This document shows, piece by piece, positions 1-9,607 of a DNA stretch of 64,000 bases (position 1 is the stretch's first letter; the number at the start of each line of letters is the position of its first letter). Source of the DNA: Rubrivivax sp. GTDB lineage: Bacteria; Pseudomonadota; Gammaproteobacteria; Burkholderiales; Burkholderiaceae_C. The DNA lies in contig JADJHR010000001.1 of NCBI GenBank assembly GCA_016707445.1, positions 680,115-744,114 of the forward strand. Reading direction: 5' to 3'. The position numbers and the translations under genes were made by a program. The notes under the pieces are model-generated. The model was not told the origin of the DNA, made no database searches, and saw nothing but the letters and a program-made list of their open reading frames with translations.

Positions 1-227
1 TGTACGGGCTGTTCGAAACCGAATTCGGCGTGCGCATGATTCGCGCCGAAGAGAAGATCCGCGCCGTCACGGCCAGCGCTGATGAGGCGGCGCTGCTTGC
101 CGTGGCGCCGGGCTCGGCCTTGCTGCTGGTCGAGCGTCTGTCGTTCACCTACGGCGACCAGCCGGTCGAGCTGCGCCGCGGCCTGTACCACACCGGTCGC
201 TTCCACTACCGCAATGCGCTCAACTGA
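1..227 (+). CDS. GntR-family transcriptional regulator, C-terminal part (UTRA domain)
   Basis: Only the last 75 or so codons are inside the window. The frame is open from the left edge and stops at 225-227. The visible peptide is typical of the ligand-binding UTRA domain of HutC/FadR-type GntR regulators: LFETEFGVRM, then a conserved hydrophobic stretch ALLLVERLSF, and an ending of the form YHTGRFHYR. The DNA-binding half lies outside. In Burkholderiales a GntR regulator commonly sits directly upstream of sdhC, so control of the TCA operon that follows is a reasonable inference from position, not something the sequence proves. Confidence 0.75.
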   Translation, partial: YGLFETEFGVRMIRAEEKIRAVTASADEAALLAVAPGSALLLVERLSFTYGDQPVELRRGLYHTGRFHYRNALN

Positions 228-290
228 TGCCGGTCGGCCGTCGCGGCGGCGGTCGCAGGGTCATCGGCCGACCAGTTCCACGTAAGCCTG

Positions 291-307
291 TTGCATTGCA
301 ATAGAAT
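291..307 (+). promoter_or_regulatory. Putative sdh operon promoter/operator element
   Basis: In the 167-bp gap before sdhC, an inverted repeat TTGCA-T-TGCAA (291-301) directly abuts TAGAAT (302-307), which matches five of six positions of a sigma-70 -10 box. No convincing -35 is present, so an activator or repressor site overlapping the core promoter is possible. It is the only AT-rich patch in the gap. Confidence 0.3.
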
Positions 308-394
308 TTCATTGGTTCCCTGCGTCGGCGACCATGCCGCACCCACCGCAGACCCCGAGCGGTCGCGACCCCAACGAACGACGACAGCGAAGCG

Positions 395-826
395 ATGACA
401 AGTATGGCCACCCCTCCACGCCCGGTCTTCCGCAACATCCACATCACCGACATCGCCAGCTACCGGCTGCCGCTGGCCGGCCTCGTGTCGATCCTGCACC
501 GCATCAGCGGCGCGCTGATGTTCCTGCTGATGCCTTTCATCATCTGGCTGTTCGACACCAGCCTGAGCAGTGAGGTCTCGTACGAGCGATTCAGTGCCGC
601 CTTCGTCTCGGGCATCGGCGTGGTGCCGGGCCTGATCGTCAAACTGGTCACGCTGGGTCTGATCTGGGCCTATCTGCACCACTTCATCGCCGGCGTGCGC
701 CACCTGTGGATGGACGCCACGCACAGCGTGAGCAAGGTGCAGGGTCGCACGTCTGCGCTGTTCACGCTGGTGCTGAGCCTGCTGCTCACGCTGGCGCTGG
801 GTGCCAAGCTGTTCGGCCTGTACTGA
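395..826 (+). CDS. sdhC: Succinate dehydrogenase cytochrome b556 subunit SdhC
   Basis: This is a membrane anchor subunit of complex II, carrying part of the heme b and ubiquinone sites. The 143-residue product has three hydrophobic segments. The SdhC signature LHRISG is at residues 34-39, and HHFIAGVRH (95-103) includes the histidines expected at the heme and quinone end of helix II. Two in-frame ATGs exist (395 and 404); 395 gives the longer form and the choice is not decisive. sdhD begins 10 bp after the stop and sdhA and sdhB follow in the same direction, so a single operon is likely. Confidence 0.93.
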   Translation: MTSMATPPRPVFRNIHITDIASYRLPLAGLVSILHRISGALMFLLMPFIIWLFDTSLSSEVSYERFSAAFVSGIGVVPGLIVKLVTLGLIWAYLHHFIAGVRHLWMDATHSVSKVQGRTSALFTLVLSLLLTLALGAKLFGLY

Positions 827-836
827 GGACAACACC

Positions 837-1199
837 ATGTCGGTCAACTACGGTTCCAAGCGCATCGTCGTCGGTGCGCACTACGGCATGCGCGACTGGC
901 TCAGTCAGCGCATCACCGCCACGCTGATGGCGCTGTTCACGCTGGTCGTGCTGGTGCAGGTGCTGATGCCCGGCGAGATGGGCTACGACAAATGGGCCGG
1001 CATCTTCTCGGCCCAGTGGATGAAGCTGCTGACCTTCGTCGTCATCGTCTCGCTGCTGTGGCATGCCTGGGTCGGCATGCGCGACATCTGGATGGATTAC
1101 ATCAAGCCCATGGGCCTGCGCCTTGCACTGCAGGTGGCCACGCTGGTGTGGCTGGTGGGTTGCGCCGGCTGGGCGCTGCAAGTGCTCTGGAGACTTTGA
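837..1199 (+). CDS. sdhD: Succinate dehydrogenase hydrophobic anchor SdhD
   Basis: This is the second membrane anchor of complex II. The 120-residue protein has three predicted membrane spans. The motif LWHAWVGMRDIWMDY (residues 74-88) contains His76, the expected axial heme ligand, and the conserved aspartate/tyrosine pair of the quinone site. The ATG at 837 follows an AGGACAACACC spacer just after sdhC. sdhA begins four bases after the sdhD stop, consistent with tight co-translation. Confidence 0.93.
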   Translation: MSVNYGSKRIVVGAHYGMRDWLSQRITATLMALFTLVVLVQVLMPGEMGYDKWAGIFSAQWMKLLTFVVIVSLLWHAWVGMRDIWMDYIKPMGLRLALQVATLVWLVGCAGWALQVLWRL

Positions 1200-1203
1200 A
1201 CCC

Positions 1204-3009
1204 ATGGCTTCTACTTCATCGCTGAGCAAGCGCAAGTTCGACGTCGTCATCGTCGGTGCCGGCGGCTCGGGCATGCGCGCGTCGCTGCAGCTGGCGCTGG
1301 CCGGGCTGAACGTGGCCGTGCTTTCCAAGGTGTTCCCGACACGGTCGCACACGGTGGCCGCGCAGGGCGGCATCGGCGCCAGCCTGGGCAACATGTCCGA
1401 GGACAACTGGCACTACCACTTCTACGACACCGTCAAGGGGTCGGACTGGCTGGGTGACCAGGACGCGATCGAGTTCATGTGCCGCGAGGCGCCCAAGGTC
1501 GTGTACGAGCTCGAGCATTTCGGCATGCCTTTCGACCGCAACCCCGACGGCACGATCTACCAGCGCCCGTTCGGCGGCCACACCGCCAACTATGGTGAAA
1601 AACCGGTGCAGCGCGCCTGCGCCGCGGCCGACCGCACCGGCCACGCGATGCTGCACACGCTGTACCAGCGCAACGTGGCCGCGCGCACCAACTTCTTCGT
1701 CGAGTGGATGGCGCTGGACCTGATCCGCGATGCGTCGGGTGACGTGCTGGGCGTCATCGCGCTGGAGATGGAAACCGGCGAGGTGCACATCCTGCAGGCC
1801 AAGACCACGATGCTGGCCACCGGGGGTGCCGGCCGCATTTTTGCGGCCAGCACCAACGCCTACATCAACACCGGCGACGGCCTGGGCATGGCCGCGCGCG
1901 CCGGCATCCCGCTCGAGGACATGGAGTTCTGGCAGTTCCACCCGACCGGCGTGCACAACGCCGGCGTGCTGCTGACCGAAGGCTGCCGGGGCGAAGGCGC
2001 GATCCTGCGCAACGTCAACGGCGAGCGTTTCATGGAGCGCTACGCGCCGACGCTGAAGGACCTGGCGCCGCGCGACTTCGTCTCGCGCTGCATGGACCAG
2101 GAGATCAAGGAAGGGCGCGGCTGCGGTCCGAACAAGGACTACATCAACCTCGACATGACGCACCTGGGCGCCGAGACGATCATGAAGCGCCTGCCCAGCG
2201 TGTTCGAGATCGGCCACAACTTCGCCAACGTCGACATCACCAAGGAGCCGATCCCGGTGGTGCCGACCATCCACTACCAGATGGGCGGCATCCCGACCAA
2301 CATCCACGGCCAGGTGGTGACGCCGAAGAACGGTGACCCCAACACCGTCGTGAACGGTCTGTATGCGGTGGGCGAATGCTCCTGCGTCAGCGTGCACGGC
2401 GCCAACCGGCTGGGCACCAACTCGCTGCTCGACCTGCTGGTCTTCGGCCGCGCCGCGGGCAATCACATCGTCGAGTTCAACAACAAGAGCAAGCTGCACA
2501 AGCCGCTGCCGGGCGACGCCGCCGACCGCACGCTGGCGCGTCTGGCGCGGCTGGACGCCAGCACCAGCGGCGAATACGCGCAGGACGTGGCCGGCGACAT
2601 CCGCAGCACGATGCAGTTGCACGCGGGCGTGTTCCGTACCCAGGCCACCATGGACGAAGGCAAGACGCAGATCGCCGCGTTGCGCAAGCGCGTCCAGGCC
2701 ATCACGCTCAAGGACAAGAGCCAGGTCTTCAACACCGCCCGCATCGAGGCGCTGGAGGTCGAGAACCTGATCGAGTGCGCGCAGGCGACGATGGTCTCGG
2801 CCGCGGCGCGCAAGGAATGCCGGGGCGCGCACACGGTCGAGGACTACGAGCGCGGCGCCGACGATCCCGAGTTTCCGCTCGGCCGCAACGACCGCGACTG
2901 GCTCAAGCACACGCTGTGGTCATCGGCCACCAACAGCCTGGACTACAAGCCGGTCAAGCTGCAGCCGCTGACCGTCGACAGCGTACCCCCGAAAGTGCGC
3001 ACCTTCTGA
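1204..3009 (+). CDS. sdhA: Succinate dehydrogenase flavoprotein subunit SdhA
   Basis: This is the catalytic flavoprotein that oxidises succinate to fumarate, 601 residues long. The dinucleotide fold GAGGSG is near residues 18-23. The covalent-FAD histidine lies in SHTVAAQGG (about 48-56), the substrate-site motif HPTGVHNAG is mid-protein, and HGANRLGTNSLLDL is near residue 400. Length and all catalytic blocks are normal. SdhE, needed for FAD attachment, is encoded two genes downstream. The frame stays open upstream, but the ATG at 1204 matches the family N-terminus and lies just after the sdhD stop. Confidence 0.96.
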   Translation: MASTSSLSKRKFDVVIVGAGGSGMRASLQLALAGLNVAVLSKVFPTRSHTVAAQGGIGASLGNMSEDNWHYHFYDTVKGSDWLGDQDAIEFMCREAPKVVYELEHFGMPFDRNPDGTIYQRPFGGHTANYGEKPVQRACAAADRTGHAMLHTLYQRNVAARTNFFVEWMALDLIRDASGDVLGVIALEMETGEVHILQAKTTMLATGGAGRIFAASTNAYINTGDGLGMAARAGIPLEDMEFWQFHPTGVHNAGVLLTEGCRGEGAILRNVNGERFMERYAPTLKDLAPRDFVSRCMDQEIKEGRGCGPNKDYINLDMTHLGAETIMKRLPSVFEIGHNFANVDITKEPIPVVPTIHYQMGGIPTNIHGQVVTPKNGDPNTVVNGLYAVGECSCVSVHGANRLGTNSLLDLLVFGRAAGNHIVEFNNKSKLHKPLPGDAADRTLARLARLDASTSGEYAQDVAGDIRSTMQLHAGVFRTQATMDEGKTQIAALRKRVQAITLKDKSQVFNTARIEALEVENLIECAQATMVSAAARKECRGAHTVEDYERGADDPEFPLGRNDRDWLKHTLWSSATNSLDYKPVKLQPLTVDSVPPKVRTF

Positions 3010-3032
3010 TCGCGCAGGAAAGCAACCCGAAC

Positions 3033-3737
3033 ATGACCAAGCGCAGTTTCCAGATCTACCGCTACGACCCGGACAAGGACACCAAACCGTACATGCAGAC
3101 GCTGGAGGTCGAGCTCGACGGCAGCGAACGCATGCTGCTCGACGCGCTGATGAAGCTCAAGGCGATCGACCCGTCGTTGAGCTTTCGCCGCAGCTGCCGC
3201 GAAGGCGTGTGCGGGTCGGACGCCATGAACATCAACGGCAAGAACGGCCTGGCCTGCCTGACCAACATGCGCGAGCTGCAGGGCACGGTGGTGCTCAAGC
3301 CGCTGCCGGGCCTGCCGGTGGTGCGCGACCTGATCGTCGACATGACGCAGTTCTTCACGCAGTACCACTCGATCAAGCCCTACCTGATCAACGAGACGCT
3401 GCCGCCCGAGACCGAGCGTCTGCAAAGCCCCGAAGAGCGCGACGAGCTCAACGGCCTGTACGAGTGCATCCTGTGCGCCAGCTGCTCGACCAGCTGCCCC
3501 AGTTTCTGGTGGAACCCCGACAAGTTCGTCGGCCCGGCCGGATTGCTGCAGGCCTACCGCTTCATCGCCGACAGCCGCGATCAGGCCACCGGTGAGCGAC
3601 TGGACAACCTGGAAGACCCGTACCGGCTGTTCCGTTGCCACAGCATCATGAACTGCGTCGACGCCTGCCCCAAGGGCCTGAACCCGACCAAGGCGATCGG
3701 CAAGATCAAAGAGCTGATGGTCCGCCGGGCGGTCTGA
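3033..3737 (+). CDS. sdhB: Succinate dehydrogenase iron-sulfur subunit SdhB
   Basis: This 234-residue electron-transfer subunit passes electrons from SdhA to the membrane anchors. The [2Fe-2S] ligands lie in CREGVCGSDAMN and NGLAC (Cys55, Cys60, Asp63, Cys75); the aspartate in place of a cysteine is usual for SdhB. The ferredoxin-like [4Fe-4S] and [3Fe-4S] clusters are bound by CILCASCSTSCP and RCHSIMNCVDACPKG in the C-terminal half. The start ATG at 3033 lies 23 bp after sdhA. All cluster ligands are present. Confidence 0.96.
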   Translation: MTKRSFQIYRYDPDKDTKPYMQTLEVELDGSERMLLDALMKLKAIDPSLSFRRSCREGVCGSDAMNINGKNGLACLTNMRELQGTVVLKPLPGLPVVRDLIVDMTQFFTQYHSIKPYLINETLPPETERLQSPEERDELNGLYECILCASCSTSCPSFWWNPDKFVGPAGLLQAYRFIADSRDQATGERLDNLEDPYRLFRCHSIMNCVDACPKGLNPTKAIGKIKELMVRRAV

Positions 3738-3745
3738 ACGACGTC

Positions 3746-4018
3746 ATGAGACTCGACGAACGGTCCTTGAGCAAGCTGAAGTGGCGTTGCCGCCGCGGTT
3801 TGCTGGAGAACGATCTGTTCATCGAGCGCTTCTTTCGCCACCACGAGGAGACGATCACGACAAGGCAGGCTGCAGGACTACAGATCCTGATGGACCTGGC
3901 CGACAACGATCTGCTGGACCTGTTGCTGGCACGCCGAGAGCCCGAGGGGGATGCCGATTGCCCCGAAGTGCGCGAAGTGCTGGCCCTGATGCGGCGGCCA
4001 CCTGCAATCACGACCTGA
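3746..4018 (+). CDS. sdhE: FAD assembly factor SdhE
   Basis: This small helical protein of 90 residues promotes covalent flavinylation of SdhA. The family motif RGxxE appears as RRGLLE (residues 17-22), followed by the usual acidic helix and a C-terminal segment rich in Leu and Asp. The ATG at 3746 is 8 bp past the sdhB stop, and gltA follows after 16 bp. The sdhCDAB-sdhE-gltA order is typical of beta- and gammaproteobacteria and supports the assignment. Confidence 0.9.
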   Translation: MRLDERSLSKLKWRCRRGLLENDLFIERFFRHHEETITTRQAAGLQILMDLADNDLLDLLLARREPEGDADCPEVREVLALMRRPPAITT

Positions 4019-4034
4019 CCCGAAAGGCCAAGCG

Positions 4035-5345
4035 ATGACCCCCTCTGACGTGAAAGCCACCCTGTCGTTCTCTGACGGCAGCCCCAGCATGGACCTGCCG
4101 ATCTACAAGGGCTCGATCGGGCCCGACGTGATCGACATCCGCAAGCTCTACGGCCAGTCCGGCAAGTTCACGTATGACCCGGGGTTCCTGAGCACCGCCT
4201 CGTGCAACAGCACCATCACCTACATCGACGGCGACAAGGGTGAGCTGCTGTACCGCGGCTACCCGATCGAGCAGCTGGCCACGGAATGCGATTTTCTCGA
4301 CACCTGCTATCTGCTACTTTATGGCGAGCTGCCGAACGAAGTGCAGCAGAGGGACTTCCACAAGCTCGTCAACAACCACACGATGGTCAACGAGCAGATG
4401 CAGTTCTTCCTGCGCGGCTTTCGCCGTGACGCGCACCCGATGGCGGTGATGACCGGCCTGGTGGGCGCGCTGTCGGCCTTCTATCACGACAGCACCGACA
4501 TCAACAACCCGCGCCACCGCGAGATCTCGGCGATCCGCCTGATCGCCAAGATGCCCACGCTGGTGGCGATGGCCTACAAGTACGGCGTCGGCCAGCCCTA
4601 CATGTACCCGCGCAACGACCTGTCGTATTCGGGCAACTTCATGCGCATGATGTTCGCCACGCCGTGCGAGGACTACAAGCCCAACGACGTGCTGGTGCGG
4701 GCGATGGACCGCATCTTCATCCTGCACGCCGACCACGAGCAGAACGCGTCGACCTCGACGGTGCGCCTGTGCGGCAGTTCGGGCACCAACCCCTTCGCGG
4801 CCATCGCCGCCGGCGTGGCCTGCCTGTGGGGCCCGGCGCACGGCGGCGCCAACGAGGCGGCGCTGAACATGCTGGAGGACATCCAGCGCCAGGGCGGTGT
4901 CGAAAAGATCGGCGAGTTCATCAAGCAGGTCAAGGACAAGGGCAGCAGCGTCAAGCTGATGGGCTTCGGCCACCGCGTCTACAAGAACTACGACCCGCGC
5001 GCCAAGCTGATGCGCGAGACCTGCCATGAGGTGCTGGAGGCCCTGGGCCTGCACGACGACCCGCTGTTCAAGCTGGCGATGGCGCTGGAGAAGATCGCGC
5101 TCGAGGACGACTATTTCGTCTCGCGCAAGCTCTACCCCAATGTCGATTTCTATTCGGGCATCGTGCAACGCGCAATCGGCATCCCGGTGAGCCTGTTCAC
5201 CGCCATCTTCTCGCTGGCACGCACCGTGGGCTGGATCGCGCAGCTCAACGAGATGATCGGCGACCCCGAATACAAGATCGGGCGCCCGCGCCAGCTGTAC
5301 ACGGGCGCGAAGGCGCGCGACGTTCAGCCCATCGCGCAGCGTTGA
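4035..5345 (+). CDS. gltA: Citrate synthase GltA
   Basis: This is type II citrate synthase (436 residues), condensing acetyl-CoA and oxaloacetate. Diagnostic blocks are ILHADHEQNASTSTVRL and GFGHRVYKNYDPRAK, which carry the active-site histidines, and a C-terminal catalytic Asp region around PNVDFYSG. The N-terminal region before residue 50 is the extension found in hexameric NADH-sensitive enzymes. It closes the TCA operon started by sdhC; the next gene starts 6 bp later but is functionally unrelated. Confidence 0.96.
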   Translation: MTPSDVKATLSFSDGSPSMDLPIYKGSIGPDVIDIRKLYGQSGKFTYDPGFLSTASCNSTITYIDGDKGELLYRGYPIEQLATECDFLDTCYLLLYGELPNEVQQRDFHKLVNNHTMVNEQMQFFLRGFRRDAHPMAVMTGLVGALSAFYHDSTDINNPRHREISAIRLIAKMPTLVAMAYKYGVGQPYMYPRNDLSYSGNFMRMMFATPCEDYKPNDVLVRAMDRIFILHADHEQNASTSTVRLCGSSGTNPFAAIAAGVACLWGPAHGGANEAALNMLEDIQRQGGVEKIGEFIKQVKDKGSSVKLMGFGHRVYKNYDPRAKLMRETCHEVLEALGLHDDPLFKLAMALEKIALEDDYFVSRKLYPNVDFYSGIVQRAIGIPVSLFTAIFSLARTVGWIAQLNEMIGDPEYKIGRPRQLYTGAKARDVQPIAQR

Positions 5346-5351
5346 GCGGCC

Positions 5352-6275
5352 ATGAGCTGGCTGTCACGCCTCCTGGGTGGCCAGCCGGCTGCAAAGGCAG
5401 CCGTGAGGCCGGCTGCCGTGGCGGGGCCGGGCGATGCGCCGCCGAAGCTTGCCGGCGCGAAGATCGCAACCGATGCAGCGGCGGCCGAAGGGCCGCCTTT
5501 TTTATGCTGGCTGTTCGGCACGCCGCTGGCGGAACCTGGCCTGACGCCGCAAGAGCAGCAGGCACTGGCGCAGATCGACCAGGTGCTGGCGCAGCCGGCA
5601 TTGCCGCCCGAACTGCTGCCGCGCGCGGCCAGCGTGGTGCCGCAGCTGATCGCCATGCTGCGCCAGCATGACCTGCCGGTGGCCGCACTGTCCGAGCGCA
5701 TCGCCAAGGATCCGATCGTCGCCGCCGAGGTGCTGCGCATGGCCGGCAGCGCCTACTACAGCCGCATGGGGCCGGTGCAGGACCTGGCCCAGGCCATCCA
5801 GCGCCTGGGTGTCGAAGGCCTGCAGATGGCCATCTCGCGGGTCGTGCTGCGCCCCATGTACCAGGCCAGTCCAGGCACGCTGACGGCCAGCGTGGCGCCC
5901 CGCCTGTGGGAGCATGCCGACGCCTTGTCGCGCCACTGTGCCGGCGGCGCCCGCCAGGCGGGCCTGTCGCCGTTCGACGGTTACCTGGCGGGCCTGCTGC
6001 TCGACACCGGCTGGACCGTGCTGTTTCACGCCCTGCAACGTGGCGGCCAGACCGATCTGACGCGGTTCAGCGCCGAGGCTGCCGCGGCGTTCCAGCAGCG
6101 TGCGCACCGCCTGTTCGGGCGTGTGGCCGAAACCTGGCAGATCACGCCGGCCTTCAGCGCCTTTGCCGCCGATGCGGCCCGCGTGCCGCTGGGTCAGAGC
6201 CACGACCCGATGGCCACCACGCTGCGCACGGCGCAGTCGCTGTGCATGCTGGAACTGGCGACGGCCGCAGCTTGA
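5352..6275 (+). CDS. HDOD-domain protein
   Basis: A predicted 307-residue cytoplasmic protein. After a low-complexity Ala/Pro-rich N-terminus (residues 10-60) comes an HDOD domain (about 95-280), recognisable from LSERIAKDPIVAAEVLRMAGSA-like, QAIQRLGVEGLQMAISR-like and YLAGLLLDTGW-like segments. HDOD domains are degenerate HD domains found in signalling proteins; no complete HD phosphohydrolase motif is visible. It begins 6 bp after gltA, so it may be read through from the TCA operon. Its specific role is unknown. Confidence 0.7.
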   Translation: MSWLSRLLGGQPAAKAAVRPAAVAGPGDAPPKLAGAKIATDAAAAEGPPFLCWLFGTPLAEPGLTPQEQQALAQIDQVLAQPALPPELLPRAASVVPQLIAMLRQHDLPVAALSERIAKDPIVAAEVLRMAGSAYYSRMGPVQDLAQAIQRLGVEGLQMAISRVVLRPMYQASPGTLTASVAPRLWEHADALSRHCAGGARQAGLSPFDGYLAGLLLDTGWTVLFHALQRGGQTDLTRFSAEAAAAFQQRAHRLFGRVAETWQITPAFSAFAADAARVPLGQSHDPMATTLRTAQSLCMLELATAAA

Positions 6276-6296
6276 GCGGCCGCAGCGCTGCGCCGC
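6276..6296. terminator. GC-rich inverted repeat between convergent genes
   Basis: GCGGC-C-GCAGC is followed directly by GCTGC-GCCGC, a near-perfect palindrome in the 24-bp gap where the HDOD gene and modE converge. It could act as a bidirectional terminator, but no T-run follows on either strand. Confidence 0.3.
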
Positions 6297-6299
6297 GGT

Positions 6300-7151
6300 T
6301 CAGCCGATCGTGGCCAGGATCACGTCGGACGCCTTGACCAGCACGGTCACTGGCTGGCCCGGCTGCAGTCCGAGTGCCTCGACCGAGCCCTGCGTGACGA
6401 TGGCCACGACGGGCAGTCCCCCGGCCGATTCAACCGTGACCTCGGCATTCACGGCGCCGGGACGCACGCTGCGCACGGTGCCGTCGAACCGGTTGCTGGC
6501 CGACACCTTGGCGCCGTTCAGATCGGTGGCCAGCAGCACCGCCGGCGCTTTGACGAGCGCAATCACGGTCTGCTGCAGGCGCAGGCCCAGGGCATCGGTG
6601 CTTTCGCGGGTGACGATGGCGATCAGCCGTGTGCCGTCAGGCAGCAGGACTTCGACCTCGTCATTGACGGCCCCGGCACGGATCGCGCTGACGACCCCCG
6701 CCCATTGATTGCGCGCGCTTGTTTTCATGTTCAACACCTTGAGCAGCGAAAAATCCTGGCTGAGGTCCATGCTGTGGTCGGCCAGCAGTTGCACGAAGCG
6801 CTGGTGCACCGCATCGAGCTGTTCGTAGCGCTCCACGAGTCGACGACCATGCTCGGTCAGGCAGGTCGAGCCGCCGCCGCGGCCGCCCGTGATGCGTTCG
6901 ACCACCGGCAGTCCGGACACCTGATTCATCGTGTCGATGGCATCCCAGGCGCCCTTGTAGCTGATGCCGAAAGCCCGAGCGGCCTGGGTGATCGACCCCT
7001 GCTCGGCGACGGCACGCAGCAGGGCCACGCGGCCGTGGCCCCCCAGGGGCTGGCCATCGACGGCGATCCACAGCGAGCCCCGGACCTGCAAGGCCGAGGG
7101 CTGGCGCGGCGGTCGAATGGCGCGTGGCTTGGGCGTCTTTCGGGTGGGCAT
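6300..7151 (-). CDS. modE: Molybdate-responsive regulator ModE
   Basis: This DNA-binding repressor/activator senses molybdate. It has an N-terminal winged helix (GSITQAARAFGISYKGAWDA, about residues 54-73) and the LysR-like follow-on GLPVVERITGGRGGGS. It ends in two tandem Mop (TOBE) molybdate-binding modules at about 145-210 and 217-283, each beginning with a SARNQW or SASNRF motif. The ATG at 7151 gives 283 residues; an upstream TTG at 7196 would add 15 residues without family support. It lies downstream of modABC on the same strand, and a ModE-type operator sits upstream of modA, fitting autoregulatory feedback. Confidence 0.9.
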   Translation of the reverse strand: MPTRKTPKPRAIRPPRQPSALQVRGSLWIAVDGQPLGGHGRVALLRAVAEQGSITQAARAFGISYKGAWDAIDTMNQVSGLPVVERITGGRGGGSTCLTEHGRRLVERYEQLDAVHQRFVQLLADHSMDLSQDFSLLKVLNMKTSARNQWAGVVSAIRAGAVNDEVEVLLPDGTRLIAIVTRESTDALGLRLQQTVIALVKAPAVLLATDLNGAKVSASNRFDGTVRSVRPGAVNAEVTVESAGGLPVVAIVTQGSVEALGLQPGQPVTVLVKASDVILATIG

Positions 7152-7247
7152 GGTGGGCGTTGCCGGCACTCGAAGGATGCGTGCCGCGATGGGCAAGCAT
7201 AGCGGGCCAGTGCGGCGTGCTCGCGGGCGTTCACGCTGCGCGCGGGC

Positions 7248-7979
<732 letters not shown>

Positions 7980-7991
7980 CGTTGCCCTACT

Positions 7992-8666
7992 TCAGGCGCG
8001 TGCGATCACGCGCCCCGGCACCAGGCGCCCGGCACTGAGCAGCACGGCCACGCAGGTGATCGAGGTCACGGCGACCAGGAAGTTGGCGCTGTCGTCCTGG
8101 CCCGCCTGCACGGCCTCGTAGACGGCGATCGACAGCGTCTGCGTCTTGCCGACGATGCTGCCGGCCACCATCAGCGTGGCACCGAATTCGCCCAGCGCGC
8201 GCGCGAACGACAGCAGCAAGCCGGCCAGGATGCCGCGCCAGGCCAACGGCAGAGAGACCCGGAAGAACACCCCCCAGGCGCCGATGCCCAGCGTGCTGGC
8301 GGCGTCCTCGAGCTGGGGCTCCACCGTCTCGAACGCGGCGCGGGCGGCCTTGAACACCAGCGGAAAGGACACGATGGTGGCGGCCAGCACCGCGGCCTGC
8401 CAGGTGAAGATGAGCCGGATGCCGAAGTGCTGGAGCAACCAGGCGCCGACGACCCCCTGGCTGCCGACGAGCACGAGCAGGTAGTAGCCCAGCACGGTGG
8501 GCGGCATCACCATCGGCAGCGTCAGCGCGGCGTCGAGCAGGTCGCGCCCCGGGAAACGCCAGCGCGCCATCACAAAGCCGACTGCAACGCCGAACACCAG
8601 GTTCAGCGCGGTCGCCCAGCCCGCCACCTTCAGCGTCAGCGCCAGTGCGACCCAGGCTGCGGACAT
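7992..8666 (-). CDS. modB: Molybdate ABC transporter permease ModB
   Basis: A 224-residue inner-membrane permease with five or six hydrophobic helices. The binding-protein-dependent transport motif, an EAA loop (EDAASTLGIGAWGVFFRVSLP, about 135-155), contacts ModC, and ALGEFGATLMVAG is a hallmark of ModB/CysTW permeases. It is encoded between modA and modC with gaps of 18 and 12 bp, consistent with one modABC transcript. Confidence 0.93.
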   Translation of the reverse strand: MSAAWVALALTLKVAGWATALNLVFGVAVGFVMARWRFPGRDLLDAALTLPMVMPPTVLGYYLLVLVGSQGVVGAWLLQHFGIRLIFTWQAAVLAATIVSFPLVFKAARAAFETVEPQLEDAASTLGIGAWGVFFRVSLPLAWRGILAGLLLSFARALGEFGATLMVAGSIVGKTQTLSIAVYEAVQAGQDDSANFLVAVTSITCVAVLLSAGRLVPGRVIARA

Positions 8667-8684
8667 GGTGGGCCAGCCTGCCTT

Positions 8685-9440
8685 TCAGGGCTTGCCGAAG
8701 CCGTATTTCGCCAGCACCGCCTGTGCCGCCGGCGTGAACAGGAAGTCGACGAACTTTGTCGCCTCGGCCGGATTGGGGGCGCCGGCCAGCGCTGCCACGG
8801 GGTACAGGATGGGTTTGGCCGTGGATACGGTGAGCGCGACCTTCACCTTGTCGGGCATGATGGCCGCGTCGGTGGCGTACACGAAGCCGGCGTCGACCTC
8901 GGCGCGGGCCACGTAGTCCAGCGCCTGGCGCACCGAACTGGCACCGATCATCTTGGGCTCGATGGCGCCCCACAGCCCTGCGGCCTGCAGCACGTCCTTG
9001 GTGTAGCTGCCAACCGGGACGCTGGCCGGCACGCCGATCGCGATGCGCGCAAAGGGTGCCCGGGCCAGGTCTTCGATCGAGTGCGGCAGACTCGCCGCGC
9101 TGACGGGCGTGATCACCACCAGCGTGTTCCTGACGAAGTCGCGCCGCGACTCGGGCTTGATCAGCTTCTGTGTCTGTGCCTGATCCATGCGCAACTGATC
9201 GGCACTGGCAAACACGTCGGCCGGTGCACCCTTGGCGATCTGCGTCAGCAGCGCGCCCGAGGCGCCGAAGTTCAGCTGCACCCGGGCACCGGGATGTGCC
9301 GCTTCGAACAGCGGCGCAATGTCGCGAAAGGCGTTGGTCAGGCTGGCGGCCGCCGAAACCGTGACGTCGCCGGCCTGTGCCGTCAGGTTGACGAGCAGGG
9401 CGGCGAAGGTGGCCAGGGCACGCAGAGGGCGAATGTTCAT
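8685..9440 (-). CDS. modA: Molybdate-binding periplasmic protein ModA
   Basis: This is the substrate-binding protein for molybdate/tungstate. Its 251 residues begin with a cleavable signal peptide (ATFAALLVNLTAQAG, cleavage near Ala22-Gly24). ModA blocks follow: VSAAASLTNAFRDI, FGASGALLTQIAKGAPADVF and IAIGVPASVPVGSYTKDVL. The tyrosine in GFVYATDA is where ModA proteins contact the oxyanion. As first gene of the minus-strand operon it faces the regulatory region at 9441-9600. Confidence 0.93.
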   Translation of the reverse strand: MNIRPLRALATFAALLVNLTAQAGDVTVSAAASLTNAFRDIAPLFEAAHPGARVQLNFGASGALLTQIAKGAPADVFASADQLRMDQAQTQKLIKPESRRDFVRNTLVVITPVSAASLPHSIEDLARAPFARIAIGVPASVPVGSYTKDVLQAAGLWGAIEPKMIGASSVRQALDYVARAEVDAGFVYATDAAIMPDKVKVALTVSTAKPILYPVAALAGAPNPAEATKFVDFLFTPAAQAVLAKYGFGKP

Positions 9441-9467
9441 GTCGGTCAGAAGATTTCGTAATGTTCA

Positions 9468-9495
9468 AATATATACGACGAAAGCCAGTGAGCAA
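9468..9495 (-). promoter_or_regulatory. Putative modABC promoter with overlapping ModE-like half-site
   Basis: On the minus strand TTGCTC (9490-9495) and TATATT (9468-9473) are separated by 16 bp, a reasonable sigma-70 promoter about 30 bp before the modA ATG. The -10 overlaps CGTATATAT, a good ModE half-site, and an ATTACG lies downstream, so a second weaker ModE site may cover the promoter. Confidence 0.5.
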
Positions 9496-9570
9496 GATTC
9501 TGCTGTTTTTCTCTCGCAGATAGCTACTGGAAGATCAAAGAGAAACCTCAGAATGAGTTGCTGTCACTTT

Positions 9571-9594
9571 CGCAATATAAACAAGAATATATCG
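9571..9594. promoter_or_regulatory. ModE operator (molybdate box)
   Basis: A 24-bp element bounded by CG at both ends. Read on the minus strand, its left half is CGATATATT and its right half TATATTGCG. The E. coli modA operator also has CG-n-TATAT half-sites in a 24-bp frame. It lies 131 bp upstream of the modA start and 14 bp before the first ATG of the divergent unit, so it could serve both directions. Confidence 0.65.
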
Positions 9595-9607
9595 AAGTTT
9601 GAAAACG

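Noticed and set aside
1216..2910. 564-codon open frame antisense to sdhA
   Set aside because: Codon-shadow of a GC-rich gene; the product is rich in Arg/His/Gln/Val with no family character, while sdhA on the other strand is unmistakable.
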